Shown piece after piece: positions 8,932 through 17,526 of a DNA stretch of 64,000 nt. The stretch comes from MWEH01 sp035409945 (GTDB taxonomy: Bacteria > Bacillota > Clostridia > Christensenellales > DTU072): NCBI GenBank assembly GCA_035409945.1, contig DAONQC010000006.1:19510-83509 (forward strand). Direction: 5' to 3'. Below the pieces are notes generated by a model. The model searched no databases, was not told the origin of the DNA, and saw nothing but the letters and a program-made list of their open reading frames with translations. A program made the translations under genes and the position numbers. Position 1 is the first letter of the stretch; each line of letters begins with the position of its first letter.

Positions 8932-9831
8932 CTAAGTAAGGTGTTTTTTAAAAAACTCGAGTTGTTTTTTAGATACTATATCAAACTGTTCTCCAAAATA
9001 TAGATCGAAATGTCCTCCTGGGATGGTCATAAACTCTGGCTGTTTCATTTTCTTTACAGTCTTTTTAATAGATTTAATTGGAATAAGCGAGTCGGTTTCA
9101 CCTGCTACAACTAGAGTAGGGCATTTTACACACCTTGCAAAACTCATAGGTCGGTACAAAAATAATGTAAGAAATATGCGAGCTGGTGTTGAGTTGTCTA
9201 CTTCCATACCATCAGGAATTAGTGCCTCATATCCTGACCTTGAATCATGGGTGTTTAGGACGGCAAATTCGCCAGGATAGGCGTACACAGGAACAGTGTA
9301 TGTCTTACGCCTCGTTATAGCTCTGAATATGTCTCTAAAGCAAGAAAAAACGGCTTTGAATAAGTATTTAGGACCATTTTTAATAACGATAGGAAAAGAA
9401 CTTGCAAAACCGCTAACAAAAGGAACTTGTGCGGAAACGGCAGAGATCTTTTTATCTTTTGCAGCAGCCTTAACTACATGCCCGCCACTAAAAGAGCTTC
9501 CCCATAGTGCAATTTTATCTACATTGATGTCATCTCTACATCTTGCCCACTTTAATGCAGAAAGGTAATCTTCTACATGCCTTTTAGGAGAAATAAGCTG
9601 TCTTGGTGTGCCTTCGCTATCTGCAAATCCTCTATAATCAAAAGATAGAACTGCAAGACCATTGTTTGCGAAAAGTTCGGCAAAAGGTTCAAGTCCACAG
9701 GTTTTCATTCCAGCTAATCCATGTGCCATAATGACTAGTGGTGGTTTTTCTATGTTACTAGGTAAATATAGCCAAGCAGAACATTTATCGCCAAGACTAT
9801 CAAATGTACAATCAATTCTTGAAAAATTCAT
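8932..9831 (-). CDS. Alpha/beta hydrolase
   Basis: About 300 aa alpha/beta hydrolase without signal peptide or membrane segment. The oxyanion block VIMAHGLAGMK, nucleophile elbow GSSFSGG (catalytic Ser near residue 113), acid AGETDSLIP and final His in PGGHFDLYFG form a complete triad. The insertion after the nucleophile resembles serine aminopeptidase S33-type hydrolases. Start supported by ACGAGGTG a few bases upstream. Substrate unknown. Confidence 0.8.
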   Translation of the reverse strand: MNFSRIDCTFDSLGDKCSAWLYLPSNIEKPPLVIMAHGLAGMKTCGLEPFAELFANNGLAVLSFDYRGFADSEGTPRQLISPKRHVEDYLSALKWARCRDDINVDKIALWGSSFSGGHVVKAAAKDKKISAVSAQVPFVSGFASSFPIVIKNGPKYLFKAVFSCFRDIFRAITRRKTYTVPVYAYPGEFAVLNTHDSRSGYEALIPDGMEVDNSTPARIFLTLFLYRPMSFARCVKCPTLVVAGETDSLIPIKSIKKTVKKMKQPEFMTIPGGHFDLYFGEQFDIVSKKQLEFFKKHLT

Positions 9832-9986
9832 ATATCACCTCGTGGCTTGTTATTTATGCATATATGCTAAGGCAAACGATTTGTAATGTCAATAAAGGCT
9901 AAAATTTACAAAAATCTCAACCCCAACAATATTTGTATGCTATACCATGAGCAAAAAACTTATGATTTCAATAAGCAACATTAGTA

Positions 9987-10145
9987 ACGCGTATGCGCGC
10001 ACGCGACGTGCGTGTGACGCGTGAGGGTGGAAGAGTTTTTGATTTTAAAAACAACAGAAACTAATGAGAAAAAAATGTCCATGCGTGTGGGTGCCTGCGC
10101 ATACGCGTATGTGCTACGCGTATATCTTGCGCGTGCGTGCGTTAA
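9987..10145 (+). other. CG-alternating, palindrome-rich tract upstream of gyrB
   Basis: In an AT-rich neighbourhood this stretch carries three ACGCGT sites and long alternating purine-pyrimidine runs (for example 10096-10114 and about 10128-10142), the composition that favours left-handed Z-DNA. CGCACG/CGTGCG (9998-10003 and 10007-10012) forms a three-base-loop hairpin. CATACGCGTATG (10100-10111) is a perfect palindrome that extends to 10097-10114 with one mismatch. An AT-only stretch then leads into the gyrB promoter. Confidence 0.7.
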
Positions 10146-10170
10146 ATATTTAAATATATATATAATATAA

Positions 10171-10199
10171 TTTACATTAAAGTATATAAGTGGTATAAT
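10171..10199 (+). promoter_or_regulatory. gyrB-gyrA promoter
   Basis: TTTACA (10171-10176), 17-base spacer, TATAAT (10194-10199) with the extended -10 TGG directly before it. It is the only good promoter between the divergent hydrolase and gyrB. Confidence 0.75.
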
Positions 10200-10214
10200 C
10201 TACAAGTTGATTTG

Positions 10215-10260
10215 GAGGTGAAACGCCTCGAAATGTCGACAAAAACAGCCTTAAGAGGCG
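10215..10260 (+). promoter_or_regulatory. gyrB leader with competing hairpins
   Basis: CGCCTC (10224-10229) can pair with GAGGCG (10255-10260) just before the SD, or its CCTC with the earlier GAGG (about 10215-10218). The alternative folds could gate access to the AAGGAG of gyrB. There is no T-run, so control would be translational. Confidence 0.35.
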
Positions 10261-10276
10261 AAATAAGGAGAATTTC

Positions 10277-12316
10277 ATGCAAAACAATGTAAATAACTAT
10301 GATGAACATAATATCAAGGTTCTAAAGGGTCTTGAAGCCGTCAGGAAAAGACCGGGAATGTACATTGGGACAACAGACATAAAAGGTCTCAATCATTTAA
10401 TTACCGAGATAGTTGATAACTCAGTAGACGAAGCGCTAGCTGGCTATTGTACTCACATTGAGGTTGTGCTAAAAGACGATGGCTCTTGCTCAGTAAGTGA
10501 TAACGGAAGGGGAATCCCAACTGGTATCGTTAAAGAAGAAGGGTTGTCTGGTGTAGAAGTTGTTTTAACAAAACTTCACGCTGGTGGTAAGTTTGGAGAA
10601 GGTGGTGGATACGCCATATCCGGAGGTCTACACGGCGTTGGTCTTTCAGTTGTTAACGCATTAAGCGATTGGCTAGTAGCAGAAGTTAGACAACACGGTA
10701 ATATATATCGCCAAAGATTTGAAAAGGGCGAGAAGAAGTCCGAACTGGAAATAGTTGGAAAAACCGATGAAACAGGAACTACAATTTCTTTCCTTCCCGA
10801 TAAAACTATTTTTGACTCCATCATATTTGATTATGAACCAGCAAAAAGAAGACTTAGAGAGCTTGCGTACTTGAATAAAGGGTTGAGAATAACTATACGA
10901 GATGAAAGAACTGTTAGAGAAACAAAGTTAGATGCCGATCAAGAAGAAAAAAAATCAGAAGAACGGATGGCAGACGAAAAACCTGCAGTAGTAGACGAAA
11001 CTCAAACAGAAGAGAAAGAACACAAGATAATAGAGGAGTCATTCTGCTATGAAGGTGGAATTATTGATTATGTAAAAGCTCTTGGAAGAGGAAAAGAATC
11101 GGTTCTACCCGAAATATTATACTTCTACGAAGAGATTCCTAACGCTGATCCTAAAAAAGTTAGCGATATAATAGAAATTGCTATGCAGTATAACACTGGA
11201 TACGATGAAAAAATTGTAACATTTGCTAATAACATTAAAACCGAAGAGGGTGGTCAACACTTAGATGGCTTTAAAGCAGCATTAACAAAAGTGTTTAATG
11301 ATTACGGTGCTATTGCAAAGATATTAAAAGACAATGAAAAACTTTCAGGGGAAGACGTAAGAGAAGGATTAATTGCCATCATTAATGTCAAATTGCCTGA
11401 ACCTCAATTTGAAGGGCAAACAAAGACTAAACTAGGTAATGCGACTATGCGTAGAAATGTAAATGCTACCATTACAAAATGTTTAGGCGAATACCTCGAA
11501 GAAAACCCCAAGGAAGGAAAAGAACTAATAACTAAGAGTGTTAACGCACAAAGAGCAAGAGAAGCCGCTAGAAAGGCAAGAGAGAGCTTTAGAAAGGGTG
11601 CTATGGAAAGTAGCGCACTACCAGGAAAACTAAGCGATTGTATCGATACCGATCCTTTAAACTGCGAAATCTATCTTGTTGAGGGTGATAGCGCAGGCGG
11701 TACAGCTAAAACAGGCAGAGATAGAAAGTATCAAGCAATTCTACCACTTAGAGGTAAAATTTTAAACGTTGAAAAAGCTAGGCTTGTAAGAGTTTTAGAT
11801 AACGAAGAAATACGTGCTATGTTTACAGCATTTGGCTGTGGATACGGCGAAGATTTTGATATAACCAAAAGAAGATACGATAGAATCATATGCATGACCG
11901 ACGCGGACGTTGATGGAAGCCATATTAGAACATTACTCATTACCTTCTTTTATAGGTTTATGAGACCTCTTGTAGAGAATGGTCATGTATACATCGCACT
12001 ACCTCCTCTATACAGAGTATCCGTAAGGGGAAAGGAAGATAAGTACATATATAATGATGAAGAATTGCAAGCGTATACAGCTAGTTTAGGTAACACAAAG
12101 TACACTTTACAGAGATATAAGGGTCTTGGTGAAATGAACGCACACCAGCTATATGAAACGACTATGAACCCCGAGACTAGAACGTTACTTAGAGTAACGG
12201 TAGAAGATGCAGAAGAAGCAGATGCAACCATATCAATGCTCATGGGCGATGATGTGGAAGTAAGAAGAGAGTTCATTGAAAACAATGCAACGATGGTTAA
12301 GGAGCTTGATATATAA
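10277..12316 (+). CDS. gyrB: DNA gyrase subunit B
   Basis: ATPase subunit of DNA gyrase, which introduces negative supercoils together with GyrA. The GHKL ATPase domain shows VRKRPGMYIG, the N-box EIVDNSVDEA and SDNGRGIP, then GLHGVG. The TOPRIM domain has VEGDSAGG near residue 468 and TDADVDG near residue 540, where metal is held. The end GDDVEVRREFIENNA is usual for Gram-positive GyrB. A roughly 38-residue acidic, Glu/Lys-rich insertion (about 218-255) lies in the transducer domain. The stop overlaps the gyrA start in TAATG, so translation is coupled. Confidence 0.97.
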   Translation: MQNNVNNYDEHNIKVLKGLEAVRKRPGMYIGTTDIKGLNHLITEIVDNSVDEALAGYCTHIEVVLKDDGSCSVSDNGRGIPTGIVKEEGLSGVEVVLTKLHAGGKFGEGGGYAISGGLHGVGLSVVNALSDWLVAEVRQHGNIYRQRFEKGEKKSELEIVGKTDETGTTISFLPDKTIFDSIIFDYEPAKRRLRELAYLNKGLRITIRDERTVRETKLDADQEEKKSEERMADEKPAVVDETQTEEKEHKIIEESFCYEGGIIDYVKALGRGKESVLPEILYFYEEIPNADPKKVSDIIEIAMQYNTGYDEKIVTFANNIKTEEGGQHLDGFKAALTKVFNDYGAIAKILKDNEKLSGEDVREGLIAIINVKLPEPQFEGQTKTKLGNATMRRNVNATITKCLGEYLEENPKEGKELITKSVNAQRAREAARKARESFRKGAMESSALPGKLSDCIDTDPLNCEIYLVEGDSAGGTAKTGRDRKYQAILPLRGKILNVEKARLVRVLDNEEIRAMFTAFGCGYGEDFDITKRRYDRIICMTDADVDGSHIRTLLITFFYRFMRPLVENGHVYIALPPLYRVSVRGKEDKYIYNDEELQAYTASLGNTKYTLQRYKGLGEMNAHQLYETTMNPETRTLLRVTVEDAEEADATISMLMGDDVEVRREFIENNATMVKELDI

Positions 12317-14817
12317 TGGGAAAAGATAATAAAAACGAAAATGTTCAATCAATAAAGGAAATTCTAGAAAAGTCACATGTTATTGAAGTGCCTTTGAAAG
12401 ATGAGATGGAAAGGTCATTCATTTCATATGCAATGGCTGTCAACGTATCGCGTGCAATTCCAGACGTAAGAGATGGGCTGAAGCCAGTTCATAGAAGAAT
12501 ACTCTTTGGTATGGATGAGCTAGGATGTGCATACAATAGTCCATATAAAAAATGTGCACGTATTGTCGGTGAGGTTATGGGTAAATTCCATCCACACGGT
12601 GATAGCGCAATATATGATGCGCTTGTAAGGCTTGCACAGGATTTTTCTATAAACGAGCCACTTGTAGATGGCCAAGGAAACTTCGGTTCAGTCGATGGCG
12701 ACCCTGCAGCAGCTATGAGGTATACAGAAGCAAGGCTTACAAAAGTAGCAGGGGAGTTATTAAAAGACTTAGATAAAGATACCGTAGATTTTTATCCTAA
12801 CTTTGATGATACTTTGATGCAACCAGTAGTACTACCTGCAAGATATCCTAACCTTTTAGTCAACGGTGCTGAAGGTATTGCTGTTGGTATGGCAACTAAT
12901 ATCCCACCTCACAATCTTGGTGAAGTAATAGATGGTACTGTCGCACTTTTAGATAATCCAGAAATAGAAATAGATGAACTTGTAGAATACATCCCAGCAC
13001 CAGATTATCCAACAGGTGGATTAATACTCGGAAGAGCTGCTGCAAAAGAAGCATATAAAACTGGAAGGGGTGGAGTTGTTTGCAGAGCAAGATGTGAAAT
13101 CGTTGAAGAAAGTAACGGCAGAACACATATTGTTGTAACAGCAATCCCTTATCAAGTTAATAAGGCTGATTTAATTAAGAAAATAGTTGAGCAAGTTAAG
13201 GATAAAAAGCTTGAAGGCATCAGTAATGTTTGGGATTTAAGTGACAGAGAAGGTATGAGAATAACCATCGAATTAAAACGCGATGCAGTTCCTAACGTTG
13301 TGCTCAATACTTTGTATAAACAAACCCAGCTACAGAAAAAGGATAACATGATTTTGCTGGCATTACATAAAGGCGTGCCTAAAGTTATGAACCTACTTGA
13401 GATATTGAATGCATATGTTGATCACCAAATTGATGTAGTTTCTAGAAGGACACAATTTTTACTGAATAAAGCTGAAGAAAGAGAGCATATTGTAAAAGGT
13501 TTAGTAATAGCGCAAGCGAACATTGATGAGGTCATTAAGATTATAAAAGAGTCCGCCGATGTAGAAACTGCCCGTCAGTCACTTATGGATACTTTCGTGC
13601 TTTCTGAAAAGCAAGCAAATGCAATTTTAGAAATGAGACTAAGGAGTTTGACATCTCTAGAAGTTGACAAACTGACTGCCGAACTTGCTGAATTGGAAGC
13701 CGCAATTGCCGATTATAAAGATATTTTAGCAAAGCCTGAAAGAGTAAGAGCAATCATAAAAGAGGAGTTACTTGAGGTTAAGAGACTCTATGCAAGACCT
13801 AGAAAATCTGAGATTAGTTATGACCCAGCGGAAATAGGATATGAGGATTTAATTGCTAGAGAAGATATCGCAATAACCATGTCATATCAAGGATACATTA
13901 AGAGAATGCCACTATCTGAATACAGAACACAAGGAAGAGGTGGCGTAGGACTAAAAGCTCAAAAAACCAAAGATGATGATTTCATCACAACGGTTGTAAC
14001 CTGTTCTACTCACGATGATGTTGTATTTTTCACCAGTAAAGGAAAAGTATATAGACTAAGAGGATTTGATATACCAGAAGGGTCAAGAACATCTAAAGGA
14101 AGAGCTAGTGTTAACTTCCTACCGCTTGTGCCTGAAGAAAAGATTACAACTATACTTCCTGTGCCAGAGGATAAAGAAGGCTTTAAATATATGATTATGG
14201 CAACTAAGAATGGACTCATCAAGAAGACTCCGATAACTGAGTTCGATAGAATTAATGCAAATGGTAAAATTGCAATTACATTAAGAGACGATGACGAATT
14301 AATCGCTGCAGATGGTACAACTGGTGATAATGAAATAATTATAGCTTCCTCAAATTGTAAGTGTATTCGTTTTCATGAAAGCGATGTAAGAGCGATGGGC
14401 AGAACTGCTATGGGTGTTAAGAGTATGAATCTTGGTAAAAAAGATACAATTGTAGACATGACAGTTTTAAAACCCGGTTGTGAGCTGCTTACAGTTAGTG
14501 AAGGTGGTGTAGGTAAACGTTCTTGCCCCAGTGATTATAGACTACAAGGCAGAGCGGGAAAGGGCATTAAAGCTGGTAACTTTAACGAAGAAACTGGCAA
14601 ACTCGTAGCGTTAAAACAAGTAGATGAAGAAACTGATGTAATACTAATATCAGATGCAGGAGTTATGATTCGTATTAGAACATCCGACATAAGCAAGATT
14701 GGCAGAAGCACAAAAGGTGTTAAACTTATGAGATTAAAAGATGGTGGCAAAGTTTCTGCAGTAGCATTAACTCCACACGATGAAGAAGCCGAATTCTCCG
14801 AAGTAGAGGACGAATAA
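12316..14817 (+). CDS. gyrA: DNA gyrase subunit A
   Basis: Cutting and rejoining subunit of gyrase. After a 30-residue N-terminal extension comes RSFISYAMAVNVSRAIPDVR. The quinolone region reads HGDSAIYD (near residue 94) with the usual Ser and Asp, so no resistance substitution is seen there. The active-site Tyr is in AAMRYTE (near residue 136). The C-terminal beta-pinwheel begins with the GyrA-box-like QGRGGVG near residue 538, which with the gyrB partner argues against parC. A terminator follows. Confidence 0.96.
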   Translation: MGKDNKNENVQSIKEILEKSHVIEVPLKDEMERSFISYAMAVNVSRAIPDVRDGLKPVHRRILFGMDELGCAYNSPYKKCARIVGEVMGKFHPHGDSAIYDALVRLAQDFSINEPLVDGQGNFGSVDGDPAAAMRYTEARLTKVAGELLKDLDKDTVDFYPNFDDTLMQPVVLPARYPNLLVNGAEGIAVGMATNIPPHNLGEVIDGTVALLDNPEIEIDELVEYIPAPDYPTGGLILGRAAAKEAYKTGRGGVVCRARCEIVEESNGRTHIVVTAIPYQVNKADLIKKIVEQVKDKKLEGISNVWDLSDREGMRITIELKRDAVPNVVLNTLYKQTQLQKKDNMILLALHKGVPKVMNLLEILNAYVDHQIDVVSRRTQFLLNKAEEREHIVKGLVIAQANIDEVIKIIKESADVETARQSLMDTFVLSEKQANAILEMRLRSLTSLEVDKLTAELAELEAAIADYKDILAKPERVRAIIKEELLEVKRLYARPRKSEISYDPAEIGYEDLIAREDIAITMSYQGYIKRMPLSEYRTQGRGGVGLKAQKTKDDDFITTVVTCSTHDDVVFFTSKGKVYRLRGFDIPEGSRTSKGRASVNFLPLVPEEKITTILPVPEDKEGFKYMIMATKNGLIKKTPITEFDRINANGKIAITLRDDDELIAADGTTGDNEIIIASSNCKCIRFHESDVRAMGRTAMGVKSMNLGKKDTIVDMTVLKPGCELLTVSEGGVGKRSCPSDYRLQGRAGKGIKAGNFNEETGKLVALKQVDEETDVILISDAGVMIRIRTSDISKIGRSTKGVKLMRLKDGGKVSAVALTPHDEEAEFSEVEDE

Positions 14818-14851
14818 TAACCAAAAACTCGCAATCACAAACCAACCACAG

Positions 14852-14878
14852 GAGCTGTTCATAACGAGCAGCTCTTTT
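14852..14878 (+). terminator. Terminator of gyrB-gyrA
   Basis: GAGCTG (14852-14857) pairs with CAGCTC (14869-14874), followed by four T. Confidence 0.75.
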
Positions 14879-14976
14879 GCATATGGGAGACAATCGATGA
14901 GAAAAAAATCAAATTACTATTATGTCCCAAACCTCAACGAACATGAGGATTGTTTTACTAAAATTTCTCAAAGGCA

Positions 14977-15005
14977 TTGAAAATGTAATTATTATGAGAT
15001 AATGT
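14977..15005 (+). promoter_or_regulatory. Promoter of the solitary AbiEi-like gene (probably leaderless)
   Basis: TTGAAA (14977-14982), 17-base spacer, TAATGT (15000-15005). Only seven bases separate it from the ATG at 15013, and no SD is present, so the mRNA probably begins at or next to the start codon. The -10 is weak. Confidence 0.4.
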
Positions 15006-15012
15006 AGATAAT

Positions 15013-15759
15013 ATGAATATTAAAACGCCAATGCCTATACTTTTTTCTAAAGAGGATATAAATTCACGGTTTAAAGACGAGTATCAATATCGAAACTGGA
15101 TATATTCACGATTGAAAAGAGGGCAGATACGAAAAATTCGAAATAATCTATATGCACTTGTTGATATATCTACAGGGCACATTTATGCTAACAAATTTCA
15201 AATAGCAAGCAAGGTTACCAGTACATCATTTGTTTCTTACCATAGTGCTTTTGAGTATTATGGTCTTGCTAACCAAGTGTTTTGTGATTGTTCGGTTGGC
15301 ACTGTTTCTAAATTTCGCGAATTTATATTTGATGATACTGAATTTTCCTGCATCTTTTTTAGTGATACTTTTGATGTAGTAAACAAACAGATGGAAAAAG
15401 TTAAGGTGACGAGTCTAGAAAAGACAGTTATCGATTGCATTGATAATATAAATCTAGGTGGAGGCATAGATGAGATTTTAAACATACTATCATTTATCCA
15501 CTACTTAAATGAAGATAAGCTAATTGCAGCCTTAAGGCATTACGACAAAATAATTCTATATCAAAAAACTGGATATATGCTCGAGCATTTTAATGAGCGT
15601 TTAAAACTGCCTGATGAGTTTTTTGAGTTTTGTAAAAGCAAGTTAACAAATCAAGTCAAATATTTTTTAAACGAAGAATATTCAAATTGTGCATATAACA
15701 AAAAATGGCAACTAATTGCCCCTGTAAACTTGTTGTCTAGAATATATGAGGGGCTGTAA
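15013..15759 (+). CDS. AbiEi-like antitoxin/transcriptional regulator
   Basis: 248 aa with the layout of AbiEi antitoxins: an N-terminal winged-helix part ending in GQIRKIRNNLYALVD, followed by a conserved core with FVSYHSAFEYYGLANQ and VTSLEKTVIDCIDNI. In type IV AbiE systems this protein represses its own promoter and counteracts the AbiEii nucleotidyltransferase. No intact AbiEii follows; only a 19-codon frame begins in the expected TAATATG overlap position. It may be an orphan regulator. Confidence 0.7.
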   Translation: MNIKTPMPILFSKEDINSRFKDEYQYRNWIYSRLKRGQIRKIRNNLYALVDISTGHIYANKFQIASKVTSTSFVSYHSAFEYYGLANQVFCDCSVGTVSKFREFIFDDTEFSCIFFSDTFDVVNKQMEKVKVTSLEKTVIDCIDNINLGGGIDEILNILSFIHYLNEDKLIAALRHYDKIILYQKTGYMLEHFNERLKLPDEFFEFCKSKLTNQVKYFLNEEYSNCAYNKKWQLIAPVNLLSRIYEGL

Positions 15760-15760
15760 T

Positions 15761-15820
15761 ATGAGAATGCTTTACAATATTTTTTGGAATTACGCAAAAA
15801 CATTTACGACAAATTTTTGA
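15761..15820 (+). pseudogene. Possible truncated start of the missing AbiEii partner
   Basis: A 19-residue frame starts one base after the AbiEi-like stop, with GAGGGG at SD distance, and stops early. The intact AbiE pair at 34579-36562 has the same TAATATG junction. The peptide is too short to recognise; the call is by position only. Confidence 0.25.
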
Positions 15821-15956
15821 CGTAAATCGATACATAAATACATACTACGTAAAATGCGCCAAAACATTAGTTTTACTATAGTTTTAGCGTAATATATGTA
15901 TAATAGAAGATAGTTTAATAGGTTGTTAGTCCAATAACTTATATGGTGATTATTAG

Positions 15957-16565
15957 ATGGAAACTATTGAGTCTCAAAAAAAAGAAAGGCGTGTAAAGAG
16001 AATTGCCTCAACAAGAAATATAGTATATTCAGCACTGTTTACGGCATTAATTGTCGCAGGTAGTTATATTACTGTAGATATACAACCAGTGCCATTTACG
16101 ATGCAACTCCCTTGTGTGCTACTCACATCATTATTACTAGGTCCTATCTGGGGAACAGTAAGTGTTTTTGTCTATATTGCTTTAGGCTTAATGGGAGTGC
16201 CAGTGTTTTCTAGTAAGGGAGCAGCAGGCATTACATACGTGCTAAAGCCTTCATTTGGTTACATAATTGGTTTTTTAGTTGCAAGTGTTGCTGTAGGGAC
16301 AATAGCAAAATCAAAAGAAAATGATAAACTAAAACCTTATCAAAGGATGATTATTGCAAACACAGTAGGTGTTCTTATCATCTATACAATAGGAATGATA
16401 TATATGTATCTAATTTTAAAGTTGTACCTTGCAACTGAAGTTACTGTAAAAACTATTTTTCTATCTGGATTTTTGATTTTTTTACCCAAAGAAATTGTGT
16501 TTATATTTTTAACAGCATTGCTTGCATCCAAGCTAAAACCATATGTAAAAATGATACAGGAATAG
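15957..16565 (+). CDS. bioY: Biotin ECF transporter S component BioY
   Basis: Membrane substrate-binding component for biotin in ECF transport. Diagnostic BioY blocks are QPVPFTMQLPCVLLTSLLLGP, GLMGVPVFSSKGA and PSFGYIIGFL, with about six membrane helices and a Lys/Arg-rich N-terminus. No dedicated EcfAAT is encoded next to it on this strand, so it probably shares an ECF module; the convergent operon encodes one. A TATAAT near 15893 could serve as -10. The upstream hairpin GTTGTT/AATAAC is not a convincing BirA site. Confidence 0.9.
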   Translation: METIESQKKERRVKRIASTRNIVYSALFTALIVAGSYITVDIQPVPFTMQLPCVLLTSLLLGPIWGTVSVFVYIALGLMGVPVFSSKGAAGITYVLKPSFGYIIGFLVASVAVGTIAKSKENDKLKPYQRMIIANTVGVLIIYTIGMIYMYLILKLYLATEVTVKTIFLSGFLIFLPKEIVFIFLTALLASKLKPYVKMIQE

Positions 16566-16674
16566 GCAAAAAGTTATAAAAGATTTCTGCATCGTAATAT
16601 AGACTATGATTCTTTAAATATTACCACTATGTGTTTGTTGCAATGACCTACAATACGGCTTGTCAAGTTTCTTC

Positions 16675-16806
16675 CTAGTATACTACGAAAGAATTACAAG
16701 TTTATTACTAGTATACTATGAAAGAATTTTATATTTATTACTAGTACACTATGAAAGAATTACAAGTATATTGCTAGTATAGTGTGAAAGAATTGTAAAT
16801 TTATTT
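16675..16806 (+). repeat. 33-bp tandem repeat array
   Basis: Four units of exactly 33 bases (starts 16675, 16708, 16741, 16774), followed by a degenerate fifth. Each begins CTAGTATACTA or a close variant, containing the palindrome TAGTATACTA, then GAAAGAATT. It lies between the convergent ends of bioY and the ECF operon. The 11-codon period reads LVYYERITSLL, but a stop in unit 4 and the lack of a start argue against coding. Confidence 0.85.
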
Positions 16807-16865
16807 CTTGCGCACTACGAATAAAATGGATTACGATTAAAAATAAATGGGTTTTAAAGTTTTAT

Positions 16866-17477
16866 TTAGGAGCTAAAAGAGGTTAGTAATGACCGTATGG
16901 TTTCAAATAGAGGCGTAGGGAAGTTTACTCCCCAGCGGTTGGATAGAAATTTTAGTTCAGTTTCATATTCACAGATTAGGTCTTTAAAATTGGGTTTTAA
17001 AAAGCTACATAAAGAAGTTATAAAATCAACCTTAATATGTTTCTCAACTTCATATAGTGAGGCAAAGGCCATAATTTTTGCGATGTAACATTCCAGTGTT
17101 CCTGCAGTACATTCCTCAAAGTCAACTCGTACACACTTGAAATCAGGGGTAACTATATAGTTTCTAAAGTTTTCGTCAAAGGTAATTTTTTTTGTAGTTG
17201 AGTGAATGTAAAAAATTGTATTTGCTAGAGATTCAGCAAGTTTTTTAGAAACTTCTGTATCGGAACTAAGGTAATAATCTAAAAGTAAGGTTCCCTTTAC
17301 ATAGCTCATTTCTATACAGTTATCGGATAGTTGGTTTATGAAACTAGGGGCAAATTCCCCCTGTAATTTTTTAAGCATGCTAACTTCTGTCTTTAGTGCT
17401 TCTTTATTACTAAAGGTTTTTTCAATGTTGCTATCTTTATTTAGTACTACGTTATTTTTTCTACTTGCAAAAACCAT
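16866..17477 (-). CDS. Small kinase/phosphotransferase-like protein
   Basis: About 203 aa with a reduced kinase-like pattern: an N-terminal lobe with EVSMLKKL (helix C-like), SDNCIEMSYVKG (hinge-like, as in choline-kinase/Kae1-associated folds), YIHSTTKKITFDENFRNYIV (catalytic loop-like) and VRVDFEEC (possible metal-binding Asp). No clear glycine loop is seen, so it could be inactive or a divergent sugar/antibiotic-type phosphotransferase. It is the last gene of the minus-strand ECF operon, 49 bases after the MobB-like gene. Confidence 0.45.
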   Translation of the reverse strand: MVFASRKNNVVLNKDSNIEKTFSNKEALKTEVSMLKKLQGEFAPSFINQLSDNCIEMSYVKGTLLLDYYLSSDTEVSKKLAESLANTIFYIHSTTKKITFDENFRNYIVTPDFKCVRVDFEECTAGTLECYIAKIMAFASLYEVEKHIKVDFITSLCSFLKPNFKDLICEYETELKFLSNRWGVNFPTPLFETIRSLLTSFSS

Positions 17478-17526
17478 ATTTGACCTATGTTAAGTACATT
17501 GATTTCTCGGGTTTAGAGTTAGATAG

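Noticed and set aside
9886..10276. Replication origin next to gyrB (AT-rich stretch, palindromes).
   Set aside because: No cluster of DnaA boxes and no dnaA, dnaN or recF nearby; ACGCGT repeats alone are not evidence of an origin.
12316..14817. The pair could be topoisomerase IV (parE-parC).
   Set aside because: The second protein has a GyrA-box-like QGRGGVG and full C-terminal pinwheel, and GyrB-type motifs fit better.
16675..16806. 33-bp repeats as a CRISPR array.
   Set aside because: The units are contiguous and diverged, with no unique spacers between identical repeats and no cas genes. The Cas4-like domain at 54480 belongs to a DUF2779 protein.
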